Shown here: positions 15,217-24,838 of the stretch, in pieces
How the letters are laid out: each line of letters begins with the position of its first letter
How positions within the stretch are numbered: the stretch's first letter is position 1
NCBI GenBank assembly: GCA_019114265.1
Contig: DXFV01000008.1
Location: forward strand, 95,406-159,405
DNA from: Anaerofilum faecale
Lineage (GTDB): Bacteria; Bacillota; Clostridia; Oscillospirales; Ruminococcaceae
Reading direction: 5' to 3'
DNA length: 64,000 nt
Position numbers and translations under genes: made by a program
Notes under the pieces: generated by a model
Told to the model about the DNA's origin: nothing
The model's input: the letters and a program-made list of their open reading frames with translations, nothing else
Database searches by the model: none

Positions 15217-16462
15217 GAGCCGTCTGTTCACCATGATCCTTTCGCTGGTGATCGCCGTGGTGGCCTGGCTGATCGTGGTCACCACCATCAGCACCGAGAC
15301 AGACGGCGTCATCCGCGATGTGCCGGTGAATTACGACTACAACTCCTCCGCCTACACCACGCTGGGCCTCGACATCGTGTCGCAGCCGGGCGATACGGTG
15401 GACATCCGCGTCTATGGGCAGCGAAGGACGATCAATAATATGGAGAAGGAGGACATTCTCGTCTATCCCAACTACAGCCTGATCAACGGCCCCGGCGAAT
15501 ACGACCTGCCGCTGCTTGTGCGGCCGGTGGACGGCAGCTGGGACAGCCAGCAGGTGAGCATCCTGAACGAAAAGGATCTGCCCACCGTCCATGTGGTGTT
15601 CGACACGGTGGTCACCAAGACCTTCGCGGTCACGGCAGACACCTCCAATGTGCAGATCGCAGAGGGCTATATCTTCGACAGGGCGCTCTGCACGCCCACC
15701 GAAGTCACCCTGCGCGGCCCGGCCGGCGAGATCGACAAGGTCGATAAGGTGATGGCGCCGCTGTATCTGGAAGGCGAGTGGGACCGCTCGGTCAACCAGA
15801 CCGCCACGCTGGTCGCGGTGGACGAAAACGGCGAGGAACTGGATCTGAAATACGTGACCTTCTCCTCCGAGGTGGCCGAAGTGACCCTCTCCGTCCTCCA
15901 GCGAAAGGAGCTGCCGCTGAAGGTGGAGTTCACGAATGTCCCGTCCGGCTATGACGTGAGCCAGCTGGAAGAACGCATGAGCCTGTCGGTGGATTCGATG
16001 TGGGTGGCGGGCGATTCCCGCCGCCTGGAGTCGCTCAGCGAGCTGACGGTGGGCTACTTCGACGTCACCACCTTCGCGCTGGGCAGGGACTACACCATTC
16101 CCATCCAGATGCCGGACGGCATCCGCGCACAGGAAAACGTCAACAGCATCACCCTCAGCTTTGACAATGCGGGCCTCAGTGAAAAAACCGTCACCGTGAG
16201 CGATATCCGCACCGCGAACGTGCCCGATAACTACACCATCCGGGTGAACACCCGGCGCATCAGCAACGTCACCCTGATCGGCCCCGAGGAGGATCTGGCG
16301 GGCCTGACGTCGGCCTCGGTCATCGCGCAGGTCAACGCGGAGGACTTCCAGGTGGCCAACGGCGAGGTGACGGTGCCGGTGCGCATTCAGGTGCCGGGTG
16401 CGCCCAACGTCCTGGCGGTGGGAAGCTACACCGCCGATTGCGAGATCAGTACCAAAAACTAA
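15188..16462 (+). CDS. cdaR: CdaR/YbbR-domain regulator of CdaA
   Basis: A 424-residue protein with one N-terminal membrane helix (about 14-34, ILSLVIAVVAWLIVVTT) and an extracytoplasmic part made of about four YbbR repeats, recognisable by recurring VTLRGP/VTLIGPEEDL and VQV/VAVDENG patterns. CdaR binds CdaA at the membrane and tunes cyclase activity. The ATG lies within the end of cdaA, preceded by CAGGAGAAAGAAAG, so the two are translationally coupled. Confidence 0.92.
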   Translation: MKTNLQKLFESRLFTMILSLVIAVVAWLIVVTTISTETDGVIRDVPVNYDYNSSAYTTLGLDIVSQPGDTVDIRVYGQRRTINNMEKEDILVYPNYSLINGPGEYDLPLLVRPVDGSWDSQQVSILNEKDLPTVHVVFDTVVTKTFAVTADTSNVQIAEGYIFDRALCTPTEVTLRGPAGEIDKVDKVMAPLYLEGEWDRSVNQTATLVAVDENGEELDLKYVTFSSEVAEVTLSVLQRKELPLKVEFTNVPSGYDVSQLEERMSLSVDSMWVAGDSRRLESLSELTVGYFDVTTFALGRDYTIPIQMPDGIRAQENVNSITLSFDNAGLSEKTVTVSDIRTANVPDNYTIRVNTRRISNVTLIGPEEDLAGLTSASVIAQVNAEDFQVANGEVTVPVRIQVPGAPNVLAVGSYTADCEISTKN

Positions 16463-16473
16463 GAGGTGAACGG

Positions 16474-18066
16474 ATGCTTTTTGTTCGCAATATCCGCATG
16501 CCGCTGTCCGCTTCCGCAGAGGAGGCGGCGCAGCGCGCCATCCGGATGGCAGGTGTGCCGGCCCGGCTTGTGGCCGGCACACAGACAGCCAAGATCTCGG
16601 TGGACGCCCGGCGCGGCACGCCCACGCTGGTGTACACCATAGCCATCAGATTGCTCGACGAGGGTGCCGAGCCTGCGTTTGCGGGCTCTGCGCCCTGCGT
16701 TTTCTTCCAAACGAATCCGCCGCTGAAGCTCACGCCCGGCACGCAGCCGCTGGAAACGAGGCCGGTGGTGGTGGGCCTGGGCCCGGCCGGACTGTTCTGC
16801 GGCCTTCTGTTGGCCAAACAGGGATTTCGGCCGCTGATTTTGGAGCGCGGCCCGCAGATGGAGCAGCGTATGCAGGCCATCCACGCCTTCAACGAGGGCG
16901 GCCCGCTCGACCCCAACGCCAACATCCAGTTCGGCGAGGGCGGCGCCGGCACCTTCTCGGACGGCAAACTCACCACCCGCATCGGCGACGCCCTGTGCGG
17001 CGAGGTGACCCGCCTTCTGCTGGAGCACGGCGCGCCGGAGGACATTGCCTGGCGGCAGAAGCCGCACATCGGCACCGACCGTCTGCAGGCGGTGATCCGT
17101 TCGCTGCGCGAGGAGATCGTGCGGCTGGGCGGAGAGGTGCTGTTCAACACCCGGCTCACCGGGTTGGAAACCAAAAACGGACGCCTCTCGGCCGTACAAA
17201 CAACGGCAGGCGCCATCCCGGCGCAGGTCGCGGTGCTGGCGGTGGGCCATTCCGCCCGCGATACCTTCGAGATGCTGCGCGAACAGGGCCTGCCGCTGGA
17301 ATGCAAGCCGTTCTCGGTGGGGTTCCGCGCCGAACACCTGCAATCCGACATCGAGCTCGGCCTGTATCATGGGGCGGCCGGCCATCCGGCGCTGCCGCGC
17401 GGGGAATACCAGCTCAGCCACCATGTGGGCGACCGGTGCGTGTATACCTTCTGTATGTGCCCCGGCGGGCAGGTGGTGGCGGCGGCAAGCGAAGAGGGAG
17501 GCGTTGTCACCAACGGCATGAGCTACCACGCGCGCGACGGCAAAAACGCCAACGCGGCGGTGGTGATCAGTGTGGACGGCCGCGATTTCGGCGGCGACCC
17601 CATGCGTGCGATCGCCTTCCAGCGCGAGCTGGAGCGCGCGGCGTTCCGCGCGGGCGGCGGCGATTATACCGCTCCGGCCGAAACGCTGGGCAGCTTTCTG
17701 CAGGGACAGGGAAAGCTGGAGCTGGGCCGGGTGCAGCCCACCTATTCCCGCGGCGTGGCCGCGGCCGATTTGGGCAGTCTGCTGCCGGACGAGCTGGCGA
17801 ATGGCCTGCGCACCGGCCTTACGGCCTTTGGGCGCAAGCTGCGCGGGTACGACGCGCCCGACACCCTGCTCACGGGTCTGGAAACCCGCACCTCCTCGCC
17901 GGTGCGCCTTGTGCGCGGCGAAGAGCTGGAGTGCCTGGCACTGCCCGGCCTCTATCCCTGCGGGGAGGGCGCGGGCTATGCCGGCGGCATCATGTCGGCG
18001 GCGGTGGACGGCCTGCGGGTGGCGCGTGCCATCGTCCAGCGCTTTGCCCCTGTAAACGAACTGTAA
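16474..18066 (+). CDS. FAD-dependent dehydrogenase of the COG2509 type
   Basis: A 530-residue flavoprotein. An N-terminal domain (1-85, with ARLVAGTQTAKISVDARRGT) precedes the Rossmann FAD-binding motif VVVGLGPAGLFCG (about 91-103). Family signatures are GEGGAGTFSDGKLTTR (about 153-168) and the C-terminal PCGEGAGYAGGIMSAAVDG that closes the FAD site. The family is widespread in Clostridia with no settled substrate. The ATG at 16474 follows AGAGGTGA, 11 bases after cdaR, and RecJ follows at 14 bases, so it is inside the same colinear run. It occupies the place where glmM is expected in cdaA operons. Confidence 0.85.
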   Translation: MLFVRNIRMPLSASAEEAAQRAIRMAGVPARLVAGTQTAKISVDARRGTPTLVYTIAIRLLDEGAEPAFAGSAPCVFFQTNPPLKLTPGTQPLETRPVVVGLGPAGLFCGLLLAKQGFRPLILERGPQMEQRMQAIHAFNEGGPLDPNANIQFGEGGAGTFSDGKLTTRIGDALCGEVTRLLLEHGAPEDIAWRQKPHIGTDRLQAVIRSLREEIVRLGGEVLFNTRLTGLETKNGRLSAVQTTAGAIPAQVAVLAVGHSARDTFEMLREQGLPLECKPFSVGFRAEHLQSDIELGLYHGAAGHPALPRGEYQLSHHVGDRCVYTFCMCPGGQVVAAASEEGGVVTNGMSYHARDGKNANAAVVISVDGRDFGGDPMRAIAFQRELERAAFRAGGGDYTAPAETLGSFLQGQGKLELGRVQPTYSRGVAAADLGSLLPDELANGLRTGLTAFGRKLRGYDAPDTLLTGLETRTSSPVRLVRGEELECLALPGLYPCGEGAGYAGGIMSAAVDGLRVARAIVQRFAPVNEL

Positions 18067-18079
18067 AGGAGAACACTTC

Positions 18080-20104
18080 ATGCGCTATCGTTCCTGGAAG
18101 ATCAAACGGCCGGAGGAGGCCAAAGCAAAACAGCTCTGCGCCGCGCTGGGCCTGCCGCTGCTTGCGTCGCGCGTGCTCACAGCCCGCGGCATCGACACGC
18201 CCGAGGCTGCCGGCGCCCTGCTGGACGGCACCGCTTTCAGCGACCCGTTTTTGCTGAAAGATATGGACAGGGCGGTGCAGCGCATCCATGCCGCCATCGA
18301 CGGGGACGAAAAGATCGTGGTGTTCGGAGATTACGATGTGGACGGCGTCACCTCCACGGCGCTGCTGTTCAGCCACCTCAGCAGCATGGGCGCGAATGTC
18401 CGCTGCATGCTGCCCAGCCGGGATGGGGACGGCTACGGCCTGTCCCGCGGCGCGGTGGAAAAGCTGGCGCGCAACGGCTACAAGCTGGTGATCACGGTGG
18501 ACAACGGCGTGTCGGCGTCGGAGGAGATCGCCTTCGCGGTGGAGCAGGGCATCGACGTCATCGTCACCGACCACCATCTGCCGCCGGAAACGCTGCCGCC
18601 TGCGCTGGCGGTGGTGGATCCGGCGCGTTCGGACGACGAGAGCCCCTTCAAATTCCTGTCCGGCGTGGGCGTGGCCTTCAAGCTGGCCTGTGCGCTGGAA
18701 AATTGCCCGCCCGAGGAAATGCTGGATTTCTACGCCGACCTTGTGGCGGTGGGGACCGTGGCCGACGTGGTGCCGCTGGTGGGGGAAAACCGCTCCGCGG
18801 TGCGGTACGGCCTGCAGCTGATGAACCAGCAGGCACGTCCCGGCCTGGACGCGCTGATCCGCGCCGCCGGGCTGGACAAAAAGCCGCTGGCGGCGGAGAA
18901 CATCGCGTTTGGCATCGCCCCTCGCCTGAACGCCGCCGGGCGCATGGAGGACGCCACCCAGGCGCTGCGCCTGCTGCTGACCGAAGGGGAGGACCAGGCG
19001 GAACAGCTCGCCGCGCATCTGTGCGACGCCAACACCGCCCGGCAGCAGGCCGAGCAGACCATCATGGAGGAGGTGCGCGCCCAGCTGGAGCGGGACCCCG
19101 CCCTGCTGGCCGACCGGGTGCTGGTGCTGTGGGGACAGGACTACCACCAGGGCGTGATCGGCATCGCCGCCAGCCGCCTGGTGGAAAAATACGGACGCCC
19201 CGCCATCCTGATCAGCGTTGCGGAGGGCGAGGGAAAAGGCTCCGGCCGCAGCGTGAAGGGGTTCGATCTGCACGAAGCGCTGGCTGCCTGTGCCGACTGC
19301 TTCGTCCGCTACGGCGGGCACGCGATGGCGGCCGGGCTGTCGATCCTGCCCGAGCGGATGGAGGAATTCCGCCGCCGCATCAACGAGTGGGCCGCCCAGC
19401 ATCACCCGGTGATGCCGTGCCCTCCGCTGGAGGTGGACGCGCCGGTGCGTCTGGACCAGCTTTCGGTGGAGGATGTGCAGGCGCTGGACCTGCTGGAGCC
19501 GTTCGGCGCCGGCAATCCGTCGCCGCTCTTCCTGCTGGAACAGGCCACGGTGGACGGCGCATATCCTGTGGGCGACGGCCGGCATTGCCGTCTGCGCCTG
19601 CGGCAGGGGAACCGAGGCCTGTATGCGGTCTGGTTCGGCCAGAGCGTGCAGCAGCTTCCCTATCCGCCGGGAAGCCTGGTGGACGCGGTGGTGTCGCTGT
19701 CGGTGTACGAGGGCAAAAACGGGCCGCAGCTGTCCGGACGGATCAAGGAGATACGCCCGGCCGGCCTGAGCGAAGCGCATGTGCAGCAGGCGGCGCTGTT
19801 TGAGGGATACCGCGCCGGCAAAACGCTCACCGTGCAGGAAAAGGCGCTGCTGTGCCCGGCCCGTTCCGACACCGTGGCGGTATATCAGCAGATCCGCGCC
19901 GGCGGTGTGAATGCGCAGGATCTGCGGGGATTGTTTGCCCGTCTGGGGCAGATCGAGCCGGGCCGGATCCTGGCCAGCCTGGCGGCTTTGGAGGAGCTTT
20001 CGCTGGTGGGCACAAGCGAGGCCGACGGCACGCTGCGCCCGCTGCCCAGCAAGGAGAAAAAAGACCTGCACTCGGCACGGGTGCTGGCGGCATTGGAGGG
20101 ATGA
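18080..20104 (+). CDS. recJ: Single-stranded-DNA 5'-3' exonuclease RecJ
   Basis: A 674-residue DHH-family nuclease. Mn-binding motifs are D84-Y-D86-VDG (FGDYDVDGVTS) and VTDHHLPP (about 166-173). The DHHA1 domain follows, with SGRSVKGFDLHEAL and the glycine-rich RYGGHAMAAG, then an OB-fold (about 450-560) and a C-terminal extension (about 590-674). It degrades single-stranded DNA in recombination and mismatch repair. The ATG at 18080 follows AAAGGAGAA. rel follows after four bases; the apt gene that separates recJ and relA in Bacillus is missing. Confidence 0.95.
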   Translation: MRYRSWKIKRPEEAKAKQLCAALGLPLLASRVLTARGIDTPEAAGALLDGTAFSDPFLLKDMDRAVQRIHAAIDGDEKIVVFGDYDVDGVTSTALLFSHLSSMGANVRCMLPSRDGDGYGLSRGAVEKLARNGYKLVITVDNGVSASEEIAFAVEQGIDVIVTDHHLPPETLPPALAVVDPARSDDESPFKFLSGVGVAFKLACALENCPPEEMLDFYADLVAVGTVADVVPLVGENRSAVRYGLQLMNQQARPGLDALIRAAGLDKKPLAAENIAFGIAPRLNAAGRMEDATQALRLLLTEGEDQAEQLAAHLCDANTARQQAEQTIMEEVRAQLERDPALLADRVLVLWGQDYHQGVIGIAASRLVEKYGRPAILISVAEGEGKGSGRSVKGFDLHEALAACADCFVRYGGHAMAAGLSILPERMEEFRRRINEWAAQHHPVMPCPPLEVDAPVRLDQLSVEDVQALDLLEPFGAGNPSPLFLLEQATVDGAYPVGDGRHCRLRLRQGNRGLYAVWFGQSVQQLPYPPGSLVDAVVSLSVYEGKNGPQLSGRIKEIRPAGLSEAHVQQAALFEGYRAGKTLTVQEKALLCPARSDTVAVYQQIRAGGVNAQDLRGLFARLGQIEPGRILASLAALEELSLVGTSEADGTLRPLPSKEKKDLHSARVLAALEG

Positions 20105-20108
20105 GGGA

Positions 20109-22292
20109 ATGGAATCAAGAGGGGATAGAAGCACGACGATCATGGAATATCAGGGCCTTGTGGACGCCATTGGACAGTCCGGCCGGCCGTACAATATGGA
20201 GATGATCCGCCACGCATACGATGTGGCGGCCGCCGCGCACGGAGACGCCCGCCGCCGCAGTGGGGAACCGTATATTACGCATCCGCTCAGTGTGGCGGCG
20301 CTGCTGGTGGATATGGGCATGGACAGCGAGAGCGTGGCAGCGGCGCTGCTGCACGACGTGGTGGAGGACACCAGCATCCCGCTGTCCCGTCTGAAAAACG
20401 AGTTCGGAGAGGATGTGGCACACCTGGTGGACGGCGTCACAAAGCTCACCCGCATCAGCTTTTCCAGCGTGGAGGAGCAGCAGGCCGAGAACCTGCGCAA
20501 GATGCTGCTGGCCATGAGCCAGGACGTGCGCGTGATGCTGGTGAAGCTGTGCGACCGGCTGCACAACATGCGCACGGCCGACGGCTGGCCCCCGCAGAAA
20601 CGCCGCGATAAATCGCTGGAAACGATGGAGGTATACGCCCCCATCGCCCACCGTCTGGGCATCAGCAACATCAAGGAAGAGCTGGAGGACCTCAGCCTGC
20701 GGTATCTGGACCCGATCGGGTATGAGGAGATCAGCAGCATGCTCGACCGCAACGGCAGCGCCAAGCAGTTCATCACCAACATCGCAAACAAAATCCGCGA
20801 GCGTCTGGCCGAAAACGGCATGAAGGACTGCACCATCAAAAAGCGCATCAAAAGTGTGTACGGCATCTACCGCAAGATGTTTGTGCACAACCGCAGCTTC
20901 GAGGAGATCTACGACGTCTATGCCGTGCGCATCATCCTGGACACGGTGGGCGAGTGCTACAACGCGCTGGGCGTGATCCACGATATGTACCATCCGCTGC
21001 CCAACCGCTTCAAGGATTATATCTCCACCCCCAAGCCCAACATGTACCAGTCGCTGCACACCACCGTGATCGGGCACGAGGGCATCCCCTTCGAGGTGCA
21101 GATCCGCACCTGGGAGATGGACCACATGGCCGAATATGGCGTGGCAGCGCACTGGAAATACAAGGCGGGCGTGCAGGGCGGCAGCAAGACCGCGCGCCTG
21201 GAAGAGCGTCTTGCCTGGGTGCGCCAGCTGCTGGAAAGCCAGCGTGACAGCGACGACGCGGGCGATCTGCTGCGCGACATGAAGAGCGACCTGCTGCCCG
21301 AGGAAGTGTTCGCCTTCACCCCGAAGGGCGACGTCATCAACCTTCCCGCCGGCGCCACCGCCATCGACTTTGCCTATGCGATCCACTCGGCGGTGGGCAA
21401 CCGGATGATCGGCGCGAAGGTGAACGGCCGCATGGTGCCCATCGACCACAAGGTGGTCACCGGCGAGATCATCGAGATCATCACCGGCCCGGCCGACAAG
21501 GGCCCCAGCCGCGACTGGCTGAACATCGTCACCACCGGCGAGGCCAAGAACAAGATCCGCAACTGGTTCAAAAAAGAACGCAAAGAAGAGAATATTGCCG
21601 AGGGCAAGGCGGCGCTGGAAAAGGAGATGCGCCGCAATCTCATCACCATCCCCGAAGAGGACTACGAGGCCTTCATGAACGAGATCGTCCGCCGCCAGCG
21701 GATGAACAGCGTGGAGGAGATGTATGCCGCCATCGGCTACGGCGGCATCCAGCTGTCCCGCCTGATGCTGCGCATCAAGGACGAGTACAACCGGATGATC
21801 AAGGAGAAGGACCCCACCGTCACCTTCCAGATCCCCGCCAAAAAGCAGAAGAACCCCGACGGTGTTATCGTGGAGGGCCTGGACAACTGCCTGGTCAAAT
21901 TCGCAAAGTGCTGCAACCCGCTGCCCGGCGACCGCATCGTGGGCTTCATCACCCGCGGCTACGGCGTCTCCATCCATAAAAAGGACTGCATCAACGTCCG
22001 CGACGACGGCAGCGATCCCCGCTGGGTGCGCGCGCACTGGGACGAGAGCGTGAAAGAGGAGTTCCAGTCCACGCTGGAGATCACCGCGATGGACCGCGAC
22101 GGCCTGTTCACCGATGTCTCGGCCACGCTGGGCGAGATGCGCATCCCCATCCACGCCATCAACGCCCGCAAAACCAGCGACGGCCGCGCCACCGTCATCG
22201 CCACCATCAGCATCGCCAACACCGAGCACCTCAATTCGGTGATCCAGAAGCTGCGCAAGGTGCGGGATGTCATCAATGTAGAGCGCACCTGA
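20109..22292 (+). CDS. relA: Bifunctional (p)ppGpp synthetase/hydrolase Rel
   Basis: A 727-residue RelA/SpoT homologue. The hydrolase HD domain is intact (R50, H58, H82-D83, E86-D87 in LLHDVVEDT). The synthetase domain has KKRIKSVYGIYRKM, YDVYAVRII and EVQIRTWEMDHMAEYG. TGS (about 398-460, FAFTPKGDVINLP), helical/zinc-finger (KCCNPLPGD) and ACT (about 655-727) domains follow. It should make and degrade (p)ppGpp in response to uncharged tRNA. The ATG at 20109 follows GGAGGGATGAGGGA; M12 (20142) is the alternative but has a poorly placed ribosome site. It sits in the same run as the c-di-AMP synthase. Confidence 0.95.
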   Translation: MESRGDRSTTIMEYQGLVDAIGQSGRPYNMEMIRHAYDVAAAAHGDARRRSGEPYITHPLSVAALLVDMGMDSESVAAALLHDVVEDTSIPLSRLKNEFGEDVAHLVDGVTKLTRISFSSVEEQQAENLRKMLLAMSQDVRVMLVKLCDRLHNMRTADGWPPQKRRDKSLETMEVYAPIAHRLGISNIKEELEDLSLRYLDPIGYEEISSMLDRNGSAKQFITNIANKIRERLAENGMKDCTIKKRIKSVYGIYRKMFVHNRSFEEIYDVYAVRIILDTVGECYNALGVIHDMYHPLPNRFKDYISTPKPNMYQSLHTTVIGHEGIPFEVQIRTWEMDHMAEYGVAAHWKYKAGVQGGSKTARLEERLAWVRQLLESQRDSDDAGDLLRDMKSDLLPEEVFAFTPKGDVINLPAGATAIDFAYAIHSAVGNRMIGAKVNGRMVPIDHKVVTGEIIEIITGPADKGPSRDWLNIVTTGEAKNKIRNWFKKERKEENIAEGKAALEKEMRRNLITIPEEDYEAFMNEIVRRQRMNSVEEMYAAIGYGGIQLSRLMLRIKDEYNRMIKEKDPTVTFQIPAKKQKNPDGVIVEGLDNCLVKFAKCCNPLPGDRIVGFITRGYGVSIHKKDCINVRDDGSDPRWVRAHWDESVKEEFQSTLEITAMDRDGLFTDVSATLGEMRIPIHAINARKTSDGRATVIATISIANTEHLNSVIQKLRKVRDVINVERT

Positions 22293-22315
22293 TACGCGAA
22301 AGGAGAAACCAACCT

Positions 22316-22783
22316 ATGAGAGCTGTGATTCAGCGTGTGGCCTCGGCCAGCGTTGTGGTGGACGGCGGCGCACCGCGCACCATCGGACGGGGGATCGTGA
22401 TCCTGCTGGGCGTGCGGGACACCGACACCCTCGCCATCGTGCCCAAGCTGGTGGAAAAATGTGCGGGCCTTCGCATTTTTGAGGATGAAGAGGGCAAACT
22501 GAACCGCAGTGCCCGCGAGCTGGGGCTCCAGGCGCTGGTGGTCAGCAACTTCACCCTGTACGGCGACACCCGCAAGGGCAAACGCCCCAGCTTCATCGCC
22601 GCCGCAAAGCCGCCGCTGTCGGTGGACTGCTACAACGCCTTTGTGGAGCAGATGCGGCAGGCGGGTCTGGCCGGTGTGCAGACCGGCGAGTTCGGGGCCG
22701 ATATGCAGGTAAGCCTGGTGAACGACGGCCCGGTCACCATCGTCATCGACACCGACGAATGGATAAAGGAGAGCAAAGCATGA
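22316..22783 (+). CDS. dtd: D-aminoacyl-tRNA deacylase
   Basis: A 155-residue enzyme that removes D-amino acids (and glycine from tRNA-Ala) from mischarged tRNA. Signatures: MRAVIQRVASASVVVDG at the start, the NFTLYGDTRKGKRPSF motif that carries the active-site region, and TGEFGADMQVSLVNDGPVT with the second conserved motif. It follows rel by 23 bases behind GAAAGGAGAAACC, the usual Firmicute order. The next gene starts inside its stop (ATGA). Confidence 0.94.
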   Translation: MRAVIQRVASASVVVDGGAPRTIGRGIVILLGVRDTDTLAIVPKLVEKCAGLRIFEDEEGKLNRSARELGLQALVVSNFTLYGDTRKGKRPSFIAAAKPPLSVDCYNAFVEQMRQAGLAGVQTGEFGADMQVSLVNDGPVTIVIDTDEWIKESKA

Positions 22784-23361
22784 AAAAAGTGTACCACATC
22801 CACGGCCGCGCGCCGCTGTTTACCAATACCTTCCTGCTCGTCACCGAGGCGGGCCACGCGGTGGCCATCGACCCTGACGCCCCCGCCGAAAAATACCGGC
22901 AGCTGCTGGAAAAGGAGGGCGCAGCCCTCACCCACATCCTGCTCACTCACGGCCATCACGACCATGTGGGCAGCGTGAACGAACTGCGCGCCGACGGTGC
23001 AAAGCTGTATATGAACGCCGCCGACGCCGCCCATTTCGGCATCCAGCCGGACGAGGTGTACACCGACGGCGGGCAGATCCAGGTGGACGAGGACTGCTAC
23101 ACCACCATCTTCACGCCGGGCCATACGCCCGGTTCCACCTGCATCCGGTGCGATGCGCTGCTGTTCACCGGCGACACGCTGTTTGCCGGCACAGTGGGCC
23201 GCACCGACCTTCCCGGCGGCAACTACGACCAGCTGATGGACAGCCTGAAAAAGCTGTGCGACGCTGTCCACGACGATCCCCAGGTGCTGCCCGGGCACGA
23301 GGATTTTTCCACGATGGAGCAGGAAAAAGCAAGCAACCCCTACCTTGGTTTCGCAAGGTAA
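22780..23361 (+). CDS. MBL-fold metallohydrolase (glyoxalase II-like)
   Basis: A 193-residue metallo-beta-lactamase-fold enzyme with the full metal set: H57-x-H59-x-D61-H62 (LLTHGHHDHVG), the later His in FTPGHTPGS, Asp in TGDTLFAGTVGR and His in LPGHED. The DTLFAGTVGRTDLPGG pattern is typical of the short hydroxyacylglutathione-hydrolase-like group; the true substrate is unknown. Its ATG overlaps the dtd stop by four bases, with AAGGAG upstream, and hemZ follows after 25 bases. Confidence 0.88.
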   Translation: MKKVYHIHGRAPLFTNTFLLVTEAGHAVAIDPDAPAEKYRQLLEKEGAALTHILLTHGHHDHVGSVNELRADGAKLYMNAADAAHFGIQPDEVYTDGGQIQVDEDCYTTIFTPGHTPGSTCIRCDALLFTGDTLFAGTVGRTDLPGGNYDQLMDSLKKLCDAVHDDPQVLPGHEDFSTMEQEKASNPYLGFAR

Positions 23362-23386
23362 AAACAGGAGAGACAGGAGAAACAAC

Positions 23387-24838
23387 ATGCAGACGGTAGT
23401 GCGAGGCCTTGCCTCGGTTTATGACATCGAGCATCTGGTGCGGCTGTTTTATCCGGGTGCCGAGATTCGTCCCCGCCGCACCCGCGGGCAGGACGCGGTG
23501 ATCGCGCACTTGGGCAGACGGCGGATGCTGGCGGGACTGTGCTGCGCAGGGCAGTGCAGCTGGGAGTACGCGCCGCTGCCCGGCCCGGACGACAATCAGA
23601 CGCCCGAATACGCGCTGGCGGCTCTGGTGTACCGCCTGCTGTGCCGGCGCACCGGCAAGCGCCCGCCCTGGGGGATGCTGACGGGCGTGCGGCCCGTGCG
23701 CATCATCCACGACTCCCGTGCAAAGGGCATGAGCGAGAGCGAGATCCGCCGCCTGTTCTGCCACAAATACGATGTCACCGACGAAAAATTTGAGCTGGCG
23801 CTGGACATCGCAAACCGCCAGTCCCCCTGGATGCAGGCCGACGAGCGGGACTACAGCCTCTACATCGGCATCCCGTTCTGCCCGTCCCGGTGCAGCTATT
23901 GCAGCTTTGTCTCGCGCACCATCGAGAAGGAGAAGAAGCTGGTGCAGCCGTATGTGGACCTTCTCTGCCGCGAGCTGGAGGATATCCGCTCCCTGGCCGA
24001 CCACAACCGCCTGCATCTGAAAACCATCTACATCGGCGGCGGCACCCCCACCAGCCTCTCGGCGGGCCAGCTGCGCCAGCTGATGGGCACGGTGCGCCGC
24101 CTGTACGACCTGGGAGACATCCAGGAATACACGGTGGAGGCCGGCCGCCCCGACTGCACCGACCTGGAAAAGCTGGAGGTGCTCAAGGAATACGGCGCCA
24201 CCCGCATTTCGATCAACCCGCAGACCCTGTCGGACGAGGTGCTCGCGCGCATCGGCCGCCGCCACACCGCCGAGGACGTCATCCGCTGCTTTGAGCAGGC
24301 GCGCAGCGTGGGGCACACCAACATCAACATGGACCTGATCGCCGGCCTGCCCGGCGACACGCCCGACGGCTTTTCGGCCACACTGGACGGCGTCCTCACC
24401 CTGTCGCCGGAAAACATCACGGTGCACACCCTCACCCTCAAGCGCGCATCCAATTTGGTGATCGAGCAGCGGCAGGAGGAATACGGCGATGTAGCGCAGA
24501 TGATTTCCCGCTGCAACGTGCTGGGAAAAGCCGGGTATGCCCCCTATTATCTCTACCGCCAGAAGGGGACGCTGCAAAACCTGGAAAACACCGGGTGGTG
24601 CAAGCCGGGGTATGAGGGCCTGTACAACATCTATATCATGGAAGAAGTGCACACCATTCTGTCTGCCGGCGCGGGCGGCTCCACCAAGCTGCGCCAGCAG
24701 AAAGGCAATCTTATCAAGCGCGTGTTCAATTATAAATATCCGCTGGATTACATCAACGGATTCGACGCCGTGCTCCAGCGGAAAGAAGGAGTGAACGATT
24801 TTTATGCCCGCTATGTGGATTCCCAAACGTCTGGTTGA
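23387..24838 (+). CDS. hemZ: Radical SAM coproporphyrinogen dehydrogenase-like protein HemZ
   Basis: A 483-residue radical SAM enzyme of the HemN/HemZ group. The 4Fe-4S motif is C165-x3-C169-x2-C172 (IPFCPSRCSYCSF), followed by YIGGGTPTSL and the HemN-type VEAGRPD and NPQTLSDEVL segments. The N-terminal 150 residues match the HemZ-specific extension rather than HemW. HemZ is reported to act in anaerobic heme synthesis, but many heme-less Clostridia keep it next to rel-dtd, so another role is possible. The ATG at 23387 follows CAGGAGAAACAAC. The end overlaps the next gene by 35 bases. Confidence 0.88.
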   Translation: MQTVVRGLASVYDIEHLVRLFYPGAEIRPRRTRGQDAVIAHLGRRRMLAGLCCAGQCSWEYAPLPGPDDNQTPEYALAALVYRLLCRRTGKRPPWGMLTGVRPVRIIHDSRAKGMSESEIRRLFCHKYDVTDEKFELALDIANRQSPWMQADERDYSLYIGIPFCPSRCSYCSFVSRTIEKEKKLVQPYVDLLCRELEDIRSLADHNRLHLKTIYIGGGTPTSLSAGQLRQLMGTVRRLYDLGDIQEYTVEAGRPDCTDLEKLEVLKEYGATRISINPQTLSDEVLARIGRRHTAEDVIRCFEQARSVGHTNINMDLIAGLPGDTPDGFSATLDGVLTLSPENITVHTLTLKRASNLVIEQRQEEYGDVAQMISRCNVLGKAGYAPYYLYRQKGTLQNLENTGWCKPGYEGLYNIYIMEEVHTILSAGAGGSTKLRQQKGNLIKRVFNYKYPLDYINGFDAVLQRKEGVNDFYARYVDSQTSG

